In this document: positions 14,246 to 23,362 of the stretch, one piece after another
Numbering within the stretch: the stretch's first letter is position 1
Layout of the letters: each line of letters begins with the position of its first letter
From: Deferrisomatales bacterium
Lineage (GTDB): Bacteria > Desulfobacterota > Deferrisomatia > Deferrisomatales > JARGFW01
Direction: 5' to 3'
Length of the DNA stretch: 34,020 bases
Assembly (NCBI GenBank): GCA_029211085.1
Contig: JARGFW010000033.1
Location: 1 to 34,020, forward strand
Position numbers and translations under genes: made by a program
Notes under the pieces: generated by a model
What the model saw: only the letters and a program-made list of their open reading frames with translations
Databases searched by the model: none
What the model was told of the DNA's origin: nothing

Positions 14246-16007
14246 CCGTCTTGGCGGAGGGAAACGAGAAAGACCCTGGCGTGCGGCCTTCGCTGTGTTC
14301 GCTGCCGGGCTCTTCCTTTTTCTGGCGATCCGTGCGGCCAACCCGGAACGGTGGAGTGAGTGGGGGTTTGGAGACGCCCAGACCATGCTGTCCCTGCGGC
14401 ACTGGGATGAGACCGGGTGGCTCGACAACTACCTGCTCTTTCTGCCGCAGGGCTATGCTCCGGTCGTGAAGTTGCTGGACGAACCGCGGCTGCGTCATCA
14501 CTCCCACGGTACTTCTCCCGGTTGGTCGCCCCGGGTGGGGCCCCGTCTCTACTACACGCACTACCCCGCCGGGTACCTGGTCCCGTTCGCCGCGGTGTTC
14601 AGCATGGGATTGGATTCCATGTCGTCGATCCGGATGCTGTCGATCGTGTTCTCGGTGGCGGCGGTGGTGCTCTTCTACCTGCTGCTGCAGCGTATTACCT
14701 CCCCCCCGATTGCCCTGGCAGCTTCCGTTGCGTACGGGTTGTCTGCGGTGTTTCTAGGGTTCGCCGACAGCCTTGCCAACCACCCGTTGGATGATCTCCT
14801 CCGCATGGCATGCATGGTCGCGATCGTGGCGTCGACGCGCGCCGCCTCTGGTGTTGGCAGGAAGCGGTGGGGGATTGCCGCGTGGGGATTGGAGTTTCTG
14901 CTGTCCCTCAGTTCGTACGACTCGGTGTTCTTTGTCTATATCTGGCTTGTCGGGTGGGACCTGCTCGACGGACAGGGGTTCCGCTGGCGACGCTACCTCG
15001 TCTTCGCCATAGGGCCGGTCTTGGCCCAGGGTATCCTGTTCCTGCAGAACGTCTGGTACCTGGGAGTAGAGGACACGGTTCGCGACATCGTGGATACCTT
15101 CGCCCGCCGAGGCGGCATCGTGGACAAGGAAAATCGAATCGTCATGGTTGCAAGGGCCGCATGCACGGTCTTGACTATGGCCTTCTGGCGCCCTTGGATC
15201 TTCGTGGGACTTCTCACGTGCTACGTTTCCTACTTCAGCTTTCTGGACCACGGGAAGGGGTTGCGCAAGACGAATCTTGTGGGCCTGCTGGGACTCCTGG
15301 CGGCGTCCGGGCTGGGCTATGTTGCGGTGCTGCCGCACGCCTCCTACATGGCCTACCAGGGACGCCAGGCGCTGCCTTTCGCGGCCCTCGTCTTCGGCGG
15401 CGCGACCGTATCCCTCTTTGCGGGAGCGAGGAGGATGCTCGCCTCTGGGCGGGAACGGCTTCCGGGCCTGTCCGGCCGGCTGCTCCTCCCCTACCTCATA
15501 GCCGGTTCATTTGTAACCGCTACTTCCTGGATATTCCTCCTGTACAACCCCCCGCGAATGCCGGGTGGCATAGATTACGCGGTTCTTGCGGAGCACCCGG
15601 ACTCATTGCTGGCGAAATCCCTCGTGGAACTCCCGACCCAATGGGACCCCGTGTATCTGAACCTGGGCGGGTTTACGACCTTCTGGGACGCAACATGGGT
15701 AGACGGGTTTCCTCAAGTCTTCCCCAATCTGGAGTACTACACCGGGAGTCGACCGATCCTCTCTTTCGACCAGGAGGGGCCCCTTGTGGAGGATCTTCGG
15801 CACATAGTCGGTAGGAGCGCGGTGCGGTTTTCTCCGGTGATCGTGGCGGCAGACAAGGAGCGACTGTACAGGGTCGCTTCGATGCTGCATGAGCGCGGTG
15901 TCCTGAGGGAGATGCCGCCGGGCCCCTACATGAACCTTGGGCGGTATGTCCTGGATCTGAGCGAATACATCGTGTGGGGAGAGCATGAACGCGCTGGCGG
16001 TGCCTGA
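14232..16007 (+). CDS. GT-C-like polytopic membrane protein
   Basis: A 591-residue protein with about ten to twelve hydrophobic helices through residue 440 and a soluble C-terminal part. After the first helix the outside loop has G-F-G-D-A-Q-T-M-L-S-L, with an acidic residue, and further on Y-Y-T-H-Y-P-A-G-Y-L, a pattern seen in ArnT/PMT-like GT-C enzymes. The C-terminal part (about 445-590) begins Y-A-V-L-A-E-H-P-D and is probably outside the cell. It probably transfers a sugar from polyprenyl phosphate, but no family is recognised with confidence. The GTG start lies 14 bases inside the preceding radical SAM gene, and its end overlaps the next radical SAM gene by 23 bases. Confidence 0.7.
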   Translation: MTWLNRLGGGKRERPWRAAFAVFAAGLFLFLAIRAANPERWSEWGFGDAQTMLSLRHWDETGWLDNYLLFLPQGYAPVVKLLDEPRLRHHSHGTSPGWSPRVGPRLYYTHYPAGYLVPFAAVFSMGLDSMSSIRMLSIVFSVAAVVLFYLLLQRITSPPIALAASVAYGLSAVFLGFADSLANHPLDDLLRMACMVAIVASTRAASGVGRKRWGIAAWGLEFLLSLSSYDSVFFVYIWLVGWDLLDGQGFRWRRYLVFAIGPVLAQGILFLQNVWYLGVEDTVRDIVDTFARRGGIVDKENRIVMVARAACTVLTMAFWRPWIFVGLLTCYVSYFSFLDHGKGLRKTNLVGLLGLLAASGLGYVAVLPHASYMAYQGRQALPFAALVFGGATVSLFAGARRMLASGRERLPGLSGRLLLPYLIAGSFVTATSWIFLLYNPPRMPGGIDYAVLAEHPDSLLAKSLVELPTQWDPVYLNLGGFTTFWDATWVDGFPQVFPNLEYYTGSRPILSFDQEGPLVEDLRHIVGRSAVRFSPVIVAADKERLYRVASMLHERGVLREMPPGPYMNLGRYVLDLSEYIVWGEHERAGGA

Positions 16008-16845
16008 TAGGTACAACTACGTCGGAGTATTCCTGACTCTCCGCTGTGGACGAAGATGCAGCTACTGCATCAACCGTTTCCAGGACAGGAGGAGGGGGGT
16101 GGGAGAAGAGCTCGCCGCTGCGCAATGGATCGAGGGGCTCAACCGGCTCGCGCTCAGATCGGATCTTCCGGTGTCGTTGCAGGGCGGGGAGCCCAGCCTA
16201 CATCCCGGATTCATCCCAATCCTCCAGGGCCTGAGACCTGAGATCCCCATCGATATTCTGACGAACCTCGATTTCGACGTCGAAAGGTTCGCTGGCGAGA
16301 TCGACCCCTCACGCCTGCGGCGAGACGCCCCCTACGCGTCGATTCGGGTGAGTTACCATCCTGAAACCATGGAACTGGAGCCCCTGCTCGAGAAGGTTCT
16401 GTACCTCCAGGATGCAGGCTTCAGCGTTGGGGTCTGGGGTGTCGCGCACCCGGACCAACTGGAAGAAGTTTCCCGGGCTCAGGAGCGCTGCCAGGCGAAG
16501 GGAATCGACTTCCGGACCAAGGAGTTTCTAGGTTTTCACGGGGGAAACCTCGTGGGCACCTATCGTTACGCCGGTTCTGTCGGAAACGAAGAAACCCAGG
16601 CGGTTCTTTGCCGGACCTCTGAACTGTTGATCGGGCCCTCCGGATCTGTATATCGATGCCACGCGGATCTTTACGGGGGTAGGGATCCCATTGGACACAT
16701 CCTGGACCCAGGATTCGCGATCGAAGACGTTCATCGGCCGTGCGGCTTCTTCGGTCACTGCAACCCGTGTGATCTCAAGGTTAAGACCAATCGTTATCAG
16801 CAGTTTGGACACACGTCTGTCGATATCATTCCCCAGGACGAATAG
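15985..16845 (+). CDS. Radical SAM enzyme with C-terminal Cys-rich region (copy B)
   Basis: A compact 286-residue enzyme. The cluster motif C-G-R-R-C-S-Y-C gives Cys21, Cys25 and Cys28; Q-G-G-E-P-S-L-H is the GGEP block. A C-terminal region with L-C-R-T, Y-R-C-H-A-D, and C-G-F-F-G-H-C-N-P-C-D could hold an auxiliary cluster, as in SPASM or twitch proteins. The N-terminus is short, with no RRE or B12 domain, and no peptide gene is adjacent. It is the last of the eight mutually overlapping genes; the next gene begins about 150 bases on. The substrate is unknown. ATG 15985 puts the first conserved strand (Y-V-G-V-F-L-T) close to the N-terminus, as usual. Confidence 0.82.
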   Translation: MNALAVPDRYNYVGVFLTLRCGRRCSYCINRFQDRRRGVGEELAAAQWIEGLNRLALRSDLPVSLQGGEPSLHPGFIPILQGLRPEIPIDILTNLDFDVERFAGEIDPSRLRRDAPYASIRVSYHPETMELEPLLEKVLYLQDAGFSVGVWGVAHPDQLEEVSRAQERCQAKGIDFRTKEFLGFHGGNLVGTYRYAGSVGNEETQAVLCRTSELLIGPSGSVYRCHADLYGGRDPIGHILDPGFAIEDVHRPCGFFGHCNPCDLKVKTNRYQQFGHTSVDIIPQDE

Positions 16846-16996
16846 GATCCGACGTGCGAGGCCCTTCCGTTGGGAGTGGAATCGAGGCGGGGTGTTCTCC
16901 GCGCAGCTGCCGAAATGACGTTGCTTTCCTCCTGTACTCCCCGTGGTGCTGGGGATGGCGCAGCCAAATACTGAGCGCACGGGTCGGTTGCCAGTC

Positions 16997-18829
16997 ATGA
17001 AATCCGACGTCAGATGGCCAACGCCTGCACATGCTGGTGTGCGAGGGTTCGCGATTTCCTCCGGTGTCTTGGGGGGTTTGGTTCTGCTCGTCCTCATTGC
17101 TTTCTGGCCGACCCTGCAGGCGGGGTTTCTTCAGTACGATGATACGGAGTATGTGCTCGGCAACCCGATCCTGCGGGATGGGCTGACGCGGGCAGGCCTG
17201 CTCGCGGCACTCGACCCGTATGTTGGTTATTGGATTCCGGTCACCTGGCTGTCCTATCTGGTCGACATCGCATGGTTCGGGTGGGATGCGGAAGTATTCC
17301 ACAGGACGAACTTATTGTTGCACGCGGTGAACGCCCTGCTCTTGTTCGCTGTTCTGCGAAGCCTGACCGGCAGGTTTTGGCCCGCTGTTCTGGCGACGAC
17401 GTTGTTTGCGGTGCATCCCCTTCGCGTTGAGTCGGTGGCCTGGGTCACTGAACGCAAGGACGTCCTCTCGGGGTTCTTCTTCCTTCTCTGCCTTGCCTCT
17501 TATGCCAGATATGTCAAACGGCAAGGACCCTGGCACTACGGTTTGGTTGTCCTGTGTCTCGTCCTCGGGTTGCTGTCGAAGCCTATTCTCGTGGTAGTTC
17601 CCTTTCTGCTGCTGCTTGTCGATTGGTGGCCATCGGGAAGGTGTCGAGCAAGGAGCGGTCGGGTTTCCACTGGCGGGCAGCACGTAATTCTCGAGAAGCT
17701 GCCGCTGCTGGCCATCGCGGTCCTGTTTGCCGGTGTCACGTTGTGGGTTCAGGGCAACGCGATAGCCTCGGCGGGCGAGTACCCCTTGGGTGTCCGCCTG
17801 GAAAGTTGCTTTTCATCGTATTTCATTTACGTCTTCAAGACGCTCTGGCCCCTGGACCTGGCGTTGGAGGCGTTCCACGGCGTGCCGGAGATGGACCACT
17901 GGAAGTTCTTCCTTTCCGGGATTAGCTTGCTGGCCATCTCGGTAGCGAGTTACCGCCTTCGACATGGCGCGCCGTACATTCTGTTCGGATGGGTTTGGTA
18001 CGTTTTGACCCTGTTCCCGGTCAGCGGAGTTGTTCAGGCGGGAGTCCACCTTGTCGCAGACCGGTTCACCTATCTACCCCATATCGGACTGTTCGTGGCC
18101 CTGAGTTGGGGGCTGGCGGACACAGTGCAAAGGTGGCAGGGTTCCCGGACAGCGGTCGTGGGCGCATGTATAGCCGTGGTGTGTGCCTTGACCGCTTTGG
18201 CTACGGTGCAGTCACGGTATTGGCGCGACACGGAGACCCTGTTCCGGCACACGCTGGCCGTGAATCCGAAAGACCCGCTGGCCAATCATCAACTGGGAGT
18301 CATTGCCCTTCGAAGGGGGGAGGCGGCCGAGGCGGTTCGGTTTCTGAATCAGTCATTGGAGAGCGCTTCTGGGAACGCTGATGCCTGGTTCGCTCTAGGA
18401 TTGGCCCAGGTGCAGATGGATGAGGTTTCGGGCGCGGAACAGAGTTTCTGGACGGTTACCCGCCTTCGTCCAGGAGACCCGGATGCCCACTACAACCTAG
18501 CTGTTGCGTTGGCGAATCGGAAAGAGTTCGAACAGGCGATCGAACACTACCAAAGATCTCTTCTGGGGAGGCCCAGTGACCAGCAGGCACACTATAATCT
18601 GGCACTACTCTATCTAGACGTGGGGGAAGTCGCCCATGCGGAGCGGCATTTCCAGGAAGTTCTCAAAGAGAACCAAACTTCCGTTGCGGCACTGCTCGGG
18701 TTGGCGGCCCTCGCAGAGTCTGCCGGGCGGAACGGGGAAGCAATCGATCTGTATTCGAGGATTTTATCCATCGCCCCCGATGAAAAGCATGCGAGCGATC
18801 GCTTGGGGGCACTAAGAGCCTCGCGATAA
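16997..18829 (+). CDS. TMTC-like GT-C membrane protein with C-terminal TPRs (copy 2)
   Basis: A 610-residue protein with the same plan as the one at 5975. About ten membrane helices fill the first 400 residues. The outside loop has L-Q-Y-D-D-T-E-Y with the Asp pair, and the family motif H-P-L-R-V-E-S-V-A-W-V-T-E-R-K-D is complete. TPRs follow (about 425-605: A-N-H-Q-L-G-V-I-A-L-R-R-G-E-A-A-E-A, then D-A-H-Y-N-L-A-V-A-L and Q-A-H-Y-N-L-A-L-L-Y). A GT-C sugar transferase acting on exported protein or lipid is expected by analogy with TMTC. ATG 16997 was chosen; GTG 16943 and ATG 16955 are also in frame. It is followed by GT9 and radical SAM genes, as copy 1 is. Confidence 0.82.
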   Translation: MKSDVRWPTPAHAGVRGFAISSGVLGGLVLLVLIAFWPTLQAGFLQYDDTEYVLGNPILRDGLTRAGLLAALDPYVGYWIPVTWLSYLVDIAWFGWDAEVFHRTNLLLHAVNALLLFAVLRSLTGRFWPAVLATTLFAVHPLRVESVAWVTERKDVLSGFFFLLCLASYARYVKRQGPWHYGLVVLCLVLGLLSKPILVVVPFLLLLVDWWPSGRCRARSGRVSTGGQHVILEKLPLLAIAVLFAGVTLWVQGNAIASAGEYPLGVRLESCFSSYFIYVFKTLWPLDLALEAFHGVPEMDHWKFFLSGISLLAISVASYRLRHGAPYILFGWVWYVLTLFPVSGVVQAGVHLVADRFTYLPHIGLFVALSWGLADTVQRWQGSRTAVVGACIAVVCALTALATVQSRYWRDTETLFRHTLAVNPKDPLANHQLGVIALRRGEAAEAVRFLNQSLESASGNADAWFALGLAQVQMDEVSGAEQSFWTVTRLRPGDPDAHYNLAVALANRKEFEQAIEHYQRSLLGRPSDQQAHYNLALLYLDVGEVAHAERHFQEVLKENQTSVAALLGLAALAESAGRNGEAIDLYSRILSIAPDEKHASDRLGALRASR

Positions 18830-18992
18830 GCGTGGCCTATGACCGCTCATGGGGGCGGGGATGTGTCGGTGAGACTGCCGGGAAACCCTGTATGTGAGTG
18901 GGACGGCACCTCCTGGACTGCGCGTGGCCGTTTTTCACAGGGTGTCCCGATCCATCCACAGCCGGAGTTGCGAAAAGGGCTCGAGGACCATC

Positions 18993-20273
18993 GTGAGTGA
19001 CGCGGATCTGCGAATGAAACGATTTCTGGATCGACAGGTTGGCTCCATGCTCGTCTCTGCGGGCGCAGTGCTGACCAAGTCCGGGACGCAGATGGGGGCC
19101 CCCTCGCCCGGAGGGGTACGCCGAATCCTGGCAATCAAGCTTCACGGTGTCGGCAACATCGCCCTGTTGCAGCCCGCCTTGCGCGGCCTGCAAGAACACT
19201 TCGCCAGAGCCGAGGTGGACTTCCTCACATTTAGAAGCAATGAGGAAATACTCCCATGTCTTGGCCCCATCGCGTCGGCCCACTACATAGATGAATCGAC
19301 TGCCACGCGGGCCGTTCTTTCCGCGTTGAAACTGATTCCGACTCTACGCGCGCGCTCTTTCGACCTCGTTGTCGACTTCGAACAGTTCGCCAACTTATCT
19401 GCGATCTTGGCCATGTGTACGGGAGCGAGGTCCCGTGTCGGGTTTCGGATTCCGGGGAGCCCACGCCACAAGGGGTTCACAACCCCTGTGGTGTATTCCG
19501 ACACCAGGCACATGCGAGGAACATTCTCTCGACTGGCCATCGCGGCCGGTGTGACGCGCCCCATTGATCTTTCCATGAACCTCCGACTCGATCCGAACCA
19601 CCTGGACGAAGCAGTCGAGTTCGAGAACCAAGCTGGCATCGACCCCGGCGACGTGGTCTTCGTCCTGCACCCGGGGTCCAGCCCGAACCTGACCCTGCGG
19701 CGCTGGCCGGCTGAACGGTTTGCGGCTCTTGCCGACCGCCTGGCGGGCCGGCACGGCGTACGGGTCGTCCTTTCTGGCAGCCGGGAAGAGCGAGGGCTGG
19801 CCCAGAGGGTTCGGGCTGAGATGCAGGAGGAGTGCGTGTCCTCCGTGGGGCGACTCTCGTTGGGAGGACTGGCTGCTCTCTGCGGTCGAGCTGAGGCGGT
19901 CTTGTCCAGCGACACGGCTCTCGTGCACATCGCATCGGCAGTGGGTACACCGGTGGTCGGCCTCTACGGACCGAATACGCCATATCTGTACGGCCCAACC
20001 GGCCGCAACGATCTCGTGTTCTACCAGCAGTTGCCGTGTAGCCCGTGCCTGATGAACATCCTGGCCAAGGTTTCGCGTTGTCGGCGGGCCCTCTGTATGG
20101 AGAAGATAGGCGTGGACGAGGTCTACGCAGGGATTAGCCGGACGTACTTCGATGAAAAGGGGCGAATCCTGCCGATCTTCAAGCGCGACCGCGGCGGAAA
20201 AGGCCCCAAGATGAAAGGGGTAGGGGATTGCCCTCCCCTGGAGTCCTGCGGGTTGACTTGGCCAGGGATATGA
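18993..20273 (+). CDS. Glycosyltransferase family 9 (heptosyltransferase-like), copy 2
   Basis: A GT-B enzyme of about 426 residues. It has I-L-A-I-K-L-H-G-V-G-N-I at the start of the fold, V-L-H-P-G-S-S-P-N in the donor domain, L-S-S-D-T-A-L-V-H-I-A and V-V-G-L-Y-G-P-N-T-P. The cysteine set L-P-C-S-P-C-L and C-R-R-A-L-C-M near the C-terminus resembles that of copy 1. The N-terminus is about 45 residues longer than usual and the C-terminus carries about 35 extra basic residues. GTG 18993 follows GAGGA by 5 bases; ATG 19014 is an alternative. It ends in an ATGA overlap with the radical SAM gene. The sugar donor is unknown. Confidence 0.84.
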   Translation: MSDADLRMKRFLDRQVGSMLVSAGAVLTKSGTQMGAPSPGGVRRILAIKLHGVGNIALLQPALRGLQEHFARAEVDFLTFRSNEEILPCLGPIASAHYIDESTATRAVLSALKLIPTLRARSFDLVVDFEQFANLSAILAMCTGARSRVGFRIPGSPRHKGFTTPVVYSDTRHMRGTFSRLAIAAGVTRPIDLSMNLRLDPNHLDEAVEFENQAGIDPGDVVFVLHPGSSPNLTLRRWPAERFAALADRLAGRHGVRVVLSGSREERGLAQRVRAEMQEECVSSVGRLSLGGLAALCGRAEAVLSSDTALVHIASAVGTPVVGLYGPNTPYLYGPTGRNDLVFYQQLPCSPCLMNILAKVSRCRRALCMEKIGVDEVYAGISRTYFDEKGRILPIFKRDRGGKGPKMKGVGDCPPLESCGLTWPGI

Positions 20274-21322
20274 GGTGGCTCGAGACAGTGCGATTGGCTT
20301 CCCGGGTGCTTCGAAGCAACTACTCCCGGCTGGATTTTCCGTACAAAATTAATTTCTCAGTAACCGAAAATTGTAACCAGCGTTGCCGGATCTGCCAGAT
20401 CTGGAAGAAAAGCCCAGATGGAGAGCTTGGACTTCAAGAGATTGAATCGTTTTTCAAGGCATCCAACAGGTTCTCATGGATCGACGTTACCGGTGGAGAG
20501 ATCTTTCTTAGGGACGATATAGTAGATATATTCGAAATCATAACACGGAACTGCAATCAGTTAGCGCTTCTCCACTTCCCGACTAACGGTTTCCTGGTGG
20601 ACCGGATCGTACAGTCTGTTGAGCAAATCCTGCGTTTCTCTCCTCCCCGTCTCAGGATCACGGTGAGTCTAGACGGACCGCCGGCCCTTAACGATGCGTT
20701 GCGCGGCGTGCACGGTGCGTTCGACCGAGCCATCCAGTCTTTCAGGTGCCTTCGGGCCTTGCCCGGTTGTGAGGTGTACCTCGGTATGACGTTGTCTCCT
20801 CACAATGTTGGCGCCTTCTCAGAAACGCTAGAAGAAGTGCGTCGGGCCGTCCCGGACACGTCTGTGGACGAGCTCCACGTCAACCTCGCGAACACGGGAT
20901 CCCACTACTACGGTTATGGTGAGACTGTCCCTTGGGATCGGGAAACTGCCAAAGCGCAGATCGATGAGATCCTGGAAGTGCAGCCCAGAAAGACGGGAGC
21001 CTACGGTTTTCTCCAAACCCGCTACCTGAAAGGGGCCCGCGAGCACCTTCTTTGCGGGCACCACAGCGGGAGATTCTGTCAGGCTCTGTCTGCGACCTGT
21101 TTTCTGAGTGCAAGTGGTATGTTGTACCCGTGCATCATGTTTGGGCGGCCACTCGGGAACGTTCGGGACTGGGGATACGATTTATCCCGTATGTGGGGAG
21201 AGCGGCAGGCGAGTGAGGTAGCCGGGGAGATCCGCAGCGGGGCGTGTCCCGGATGCTGGACTCCGTGTGAGGCGTTTCCGTCTATCGCCGGCCGGCTGCT
21301 AAGAGGTATCGCAACTTTTTGA
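20270..21322 (+). CDS. Radical SAM/SPASM enzyme (copy C)
   Basis: A 350-residue enzyme. The motif C-N-Q-R-C-R-I-C gives Cys35, Cys39 and Cys42; T-G-G-E-I is the GGEP block (Glu kept, Pro replaced by Ile) and S-L-D-G-P follows. The C-terminal region has L-L-C-G-H, F-C-Q-A, A-T-C-F-L-S-A-S-G-M-L-Y-P-C and C-P-G-C-W-T-P-C, a good SPASM signature for two extra Fe-S clusters, common in peptide-modifying enzymes. The start is taken as the ATG in the ATGA overlap with GT9. The first third (about 20.33-20.56 kb) is more AT-rich than its surroundings. No precursor peptide is seen within a few hundred bases. Confidence 0.87.
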   Translation: MRWLETVRLASRVLRSNYSRLDFPYKINFSVTENCNQRCRICQIWKKSPDGELGLQEIESFFKASNRFSWIDVTGGEIFLRDDIVDIFEIITRNCNQLALLHFPTNGFLVDRIVQSVEQILRFSPPRLRITVSLDGPPALNDALRGVHGAFDRAIQSFRCLRALPGCEVYLGMTLSPHNVGAFSETLEEVRRAVPDTSVDELHVNLANTGSHYYGYGETVPWDRETAKAQIDEILEVQPRKTGAYGFLQTRYLKGAREHLLCGHHSGRFCQALSATCFLSASGMLYPCIMFGRPLGNVRDWGYDLSRMWGERQASEVAGEIRSGACPGCWTPCEAFPSIAGRLLRGIATF

Positions 21323-21624
21323 AGGGCCGTTGCAGTTCCTAGTTCGGATGGGCCTGGTACCAGAATTTCAGAAATCGGTGTCACACGGACGTTATTGCTT
21401 CTTCGCTGCTCATTGGGGCCAGACATTCTGGGTTGGATCTCAGGAAGTCGGATACGCTTGCCACGTGGGGTTGAGCAAGGTCGGGGTGTGCTGGTACCCA
21501 ATTGGGGGGCTGGTGCCCAAGTGCTACAATGCGACAACTACACTGGGTTCGTGCGGTGGAACGGCACGGTGCCTGGGGTTGCCAGCGGAAGAGGGCCAAG
21601 GGCACCTATTCACGGAGGAACGGC
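21323..21624 (+). other. 302-base intergenic region
   Basis: There is no convincing coding frame here. It holds a good promoter-like sequence at 21502-21530 and a leader of roughly 90 bases before the propeller gene. No clear terminator for the upstream radical SAM gene is visible. Confidence 0.6.
21502..21530 (+). promoter_or_regulatory. Sigma-70-type promoter for the propeller gene
   Basis: TTGGGG (21502-21507) and TACAAT (21525-21530) are separated by exactly 17 bases, close to the TTGACA/TATAAT consensus. Transcription would begin near 21537, giving a leader of about 88 bases. This suggests that the propeller gene is its own transcription unit. Confidence 0.5.
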
Positions 21625-23295
21625 ATGATGAATCCGAAGGTAGTGTTTCTGCCATTGCTGGTAGGGCTCGTCGCGGGGATTTCTGAAAAGGCGTTGGGCG
21701 GGACGCTCGAACTGGCGAGTGTCAATTCCCAATGGCGGCAGGCGAACGACGACAGTTGGGACCCCGCAATCTCTCGGGACGGCCGTTTCGTCGTGTTCCA
21801 GTCGCGGGCCGACAACCTGGTTCCAGCTGACACCAACGGAACCTGGGATGTCTTCATCCGCGATCGCGTGGACGGGATCACGTACAGGGCGAGTGTCGAC
21901 TCCGACGGCAACGAAGGCAACGGGGAGAGCTATTGGCCATCCGTGTCGGGCCATGGAAGATTCGTCAGTTTCACTTCGTGGGCGGACAACTTGGTTGACA
22001 ACGATACCAACGAGTTTCCCGATGTGTTTGTCCACGACATCGAGAACCGCACCACGGTCCGTGTCAGCCTGGACTCGGCCGGGGTAGAAGGCAATGGGGG
22101 GAGCTTCCAGTCCGTTGTGTCCGCAGATGGCCAACTAGTGGCTTTCGTGTCCGTCGCCAGCAACCTCGTTGCCGGCGACGAAAACGGTTTCGCGGATGTG
22201 TTCGTCCACGACCGGCAATCCGGGGAAACTCAGCGGGTCAGCGTTGACCCTGCCGGACTCGATGCAATCGGAGACAGCGGCTCACCCGCGATTTCCGCGA
22301 ACGGGGGTTTCGTGGTGTATAGCTCTTCTGCGCCCAACCTGGTTGAGGGAGACAGCAACGACGTCTCGGACGTCTATGTGACGGACCTATCGTCCGGGGT
22401 CACAGTCCGAGTCAGTGTTGCTTCCGACGGCGCCGAGGGCGACGATAGTAGCCGCCAACCGGCGATATCTGGGGATGGGCGCTTTGTCAGTTTCACTTCT
22501 TCGGCTGGGAATCTGGTTGGTGGCGACAGGAACGGAGTCTCGGATGTCTACGTACATGACCGGTGGTCGGGAACCACCTCTCGCGTCAGCATCGACTCCG
22601 CTGGAGCCGAGGGGAATGATTCCAGTGTTGAATCCTCTATTTCATCCGATGGACGCATCGTCGCCTTTCGTTCGCGGGCGGCAAACCTGGTGACAAACGA
22701 CACCAACGGGGAGCGCGACGTCTTCATTCGGGACCGCGCGTTCGGTACGACGTGCAGGGTGAGCGTCAGCGCCGCGGGAGAGGAGGGGAACGACACCAGT
22801 TGGTTGCCGTCTGTGTCGGGAGACGGGGGCCACGTCGCGTTTGAGGCCGTAGCCTCCAATCTGATTCCAAATGATGGAAATGGAGTTCCTGACATACTCG
22901 TTGCCGTGGCGGATTGCCCGCCGGTGGGAGAGACGATTGTAGAGGTGCCTATCGATGTCAAACCCGGGAGCGAGGTCAATCCCATCAACCTGGCCAGCCG
23001 GGGAGTCGTTCCCGTGGCCGTACTTACCACCGGCGCGTTCGATGGAACTACAGTGGATCCGTCCAGTGTTCGCCTGGCCGGTGGACTCGCCCGGCATTCT
23101 TCCCTTGAGGACGTGGACCGGGATGGAGATCTGGATCTGCTCCTGCAGATTCCTGCCCGAGAACTTTCGATTCTCCCTGGAAGTGAGACGATTGTGCTGG
23201 TCGGGGAAACCTACAACGGGCTGGCAATTGTCGGTTGGGACTCGATCACCCTGGTCCCGAGAGGTGAGGAGCGCCGGGCCTCTCGTACGAGGTAG
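21625..23295 (+). CDS. Secreted seven-bladed beta-propeller (TolB/WD40-like) with C-terminal Ca-loop domain
   Basis: A 556-residue protein. A signal peptide of about 26 residues (M-M-N-P-K-V-V-F-L-P-L-L-V-G-L-V) leads into seven repeats of exactly 58 residues. Each contains a P-x-[IV]-S-x-[DN]-G strand, N-L-[VI]-x-x-D-x-N-x-x-x-D and a closing [RK]-[VA]-S strand; the D-x-N-x-x-x-D loop could bind calcium. Residues about 430-550 form a separate domain beginning I-D-V-K-P-G-S-E-V-N-P-I-N-L and containing D-V-D-R-D-G-D-L-D-L, a common secreted C-terminal module. It has no catalytic motif and probably binds a ligand or surface partner outside the cell. ATG 21625 is preceded by GGAGGAA. The second Met, at 21628, is nearly equivalent. 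Confidence 0.85.
   Translation: MMNPKVVFLPLLVGLVAGISEKALGGTLELASVNSQWRQANDDSWDPAISRDGRFVVFQSRADNLVPADTNGTWDVFIRDRVDGITYRASVDSDGNEGNGESYWPSVSGHGRFVSFTSWADNLVDNDTNEFPDVFVHDIENRTTVRVSLDSAGVEGNGGSFQSVVSADGQLVAFVSVASNLVAGDENGFADVFVHDRQSGETQRVSVDPAGLDAIGDSGSPAISANGGFVVYSSSAPNLVEGDSNDVSDVYVTDLSSGVTVRVSVASDGAEGDDSSRQPAISGDGRFVSFTSSAGNLVGGDRNGVSDVYVHDRWSGTTSRVSIDSAGAEGNDSSVESSISSDGRIVAFRSRAANLVTNDTNGERDVFIRDRAFGTTCRVSVSAAGEEGNDTSWLPSVSGDGGHVAFEAVASNLIPNDGNGVPDILVAVADCPPVGETIVEVPIDVKPGSEVNPINLASRGVVPVAVLTTGAFDGTTVDPSSVRLAGGLARHSSLEDVDRDGDLDLLLQIPARELSILPGSETIVLVGETYNGLAIVGWDSITLVPRGEERRASRTR
21715..22932 (+). repeat. Seven tandem 174-bp repeats encoding propeller blades
   Basis: Equivalent codons that open the repeats fall at 21715, 21889, 22063, 22237, 22411, 22585 and 22759, always 174 bases apart. 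The repeats have diverged in sequence but not in length, so there are no insertions or deletions between blades. Confidence 0.85.
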
Positions 23296-23362
23296 GTATC
23301 GGAGTATGGCCAGGGTGCCGCGGTCGCGAGGGTGTGAGGCACCGCATGCTTCTATTTGTGGG

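Noticed and set aside
12596-14428. 610-codon minus-strand open frame opposite the B12 radical SAM gene
   Set aside because: It lacks any recognisable motif and lies antisense to a complete enzyme with all catalytic residues; high GC explains the absence of stops.
21715-22932. Possible CRISPR-like or minisatellite array
   Set aside because: The 174-bp repeats are diverged, stay in one reading frame and encode propeller blades; there are no identical repeats with unique spacers.
23296-23362. Terminator between the convergent propeller and radical SAM genes
   Set aside because: Only a 6-bp GGTGCC/GGCACC pairing with an 18-base loop is present and there is no T-run, which is too weak to call.
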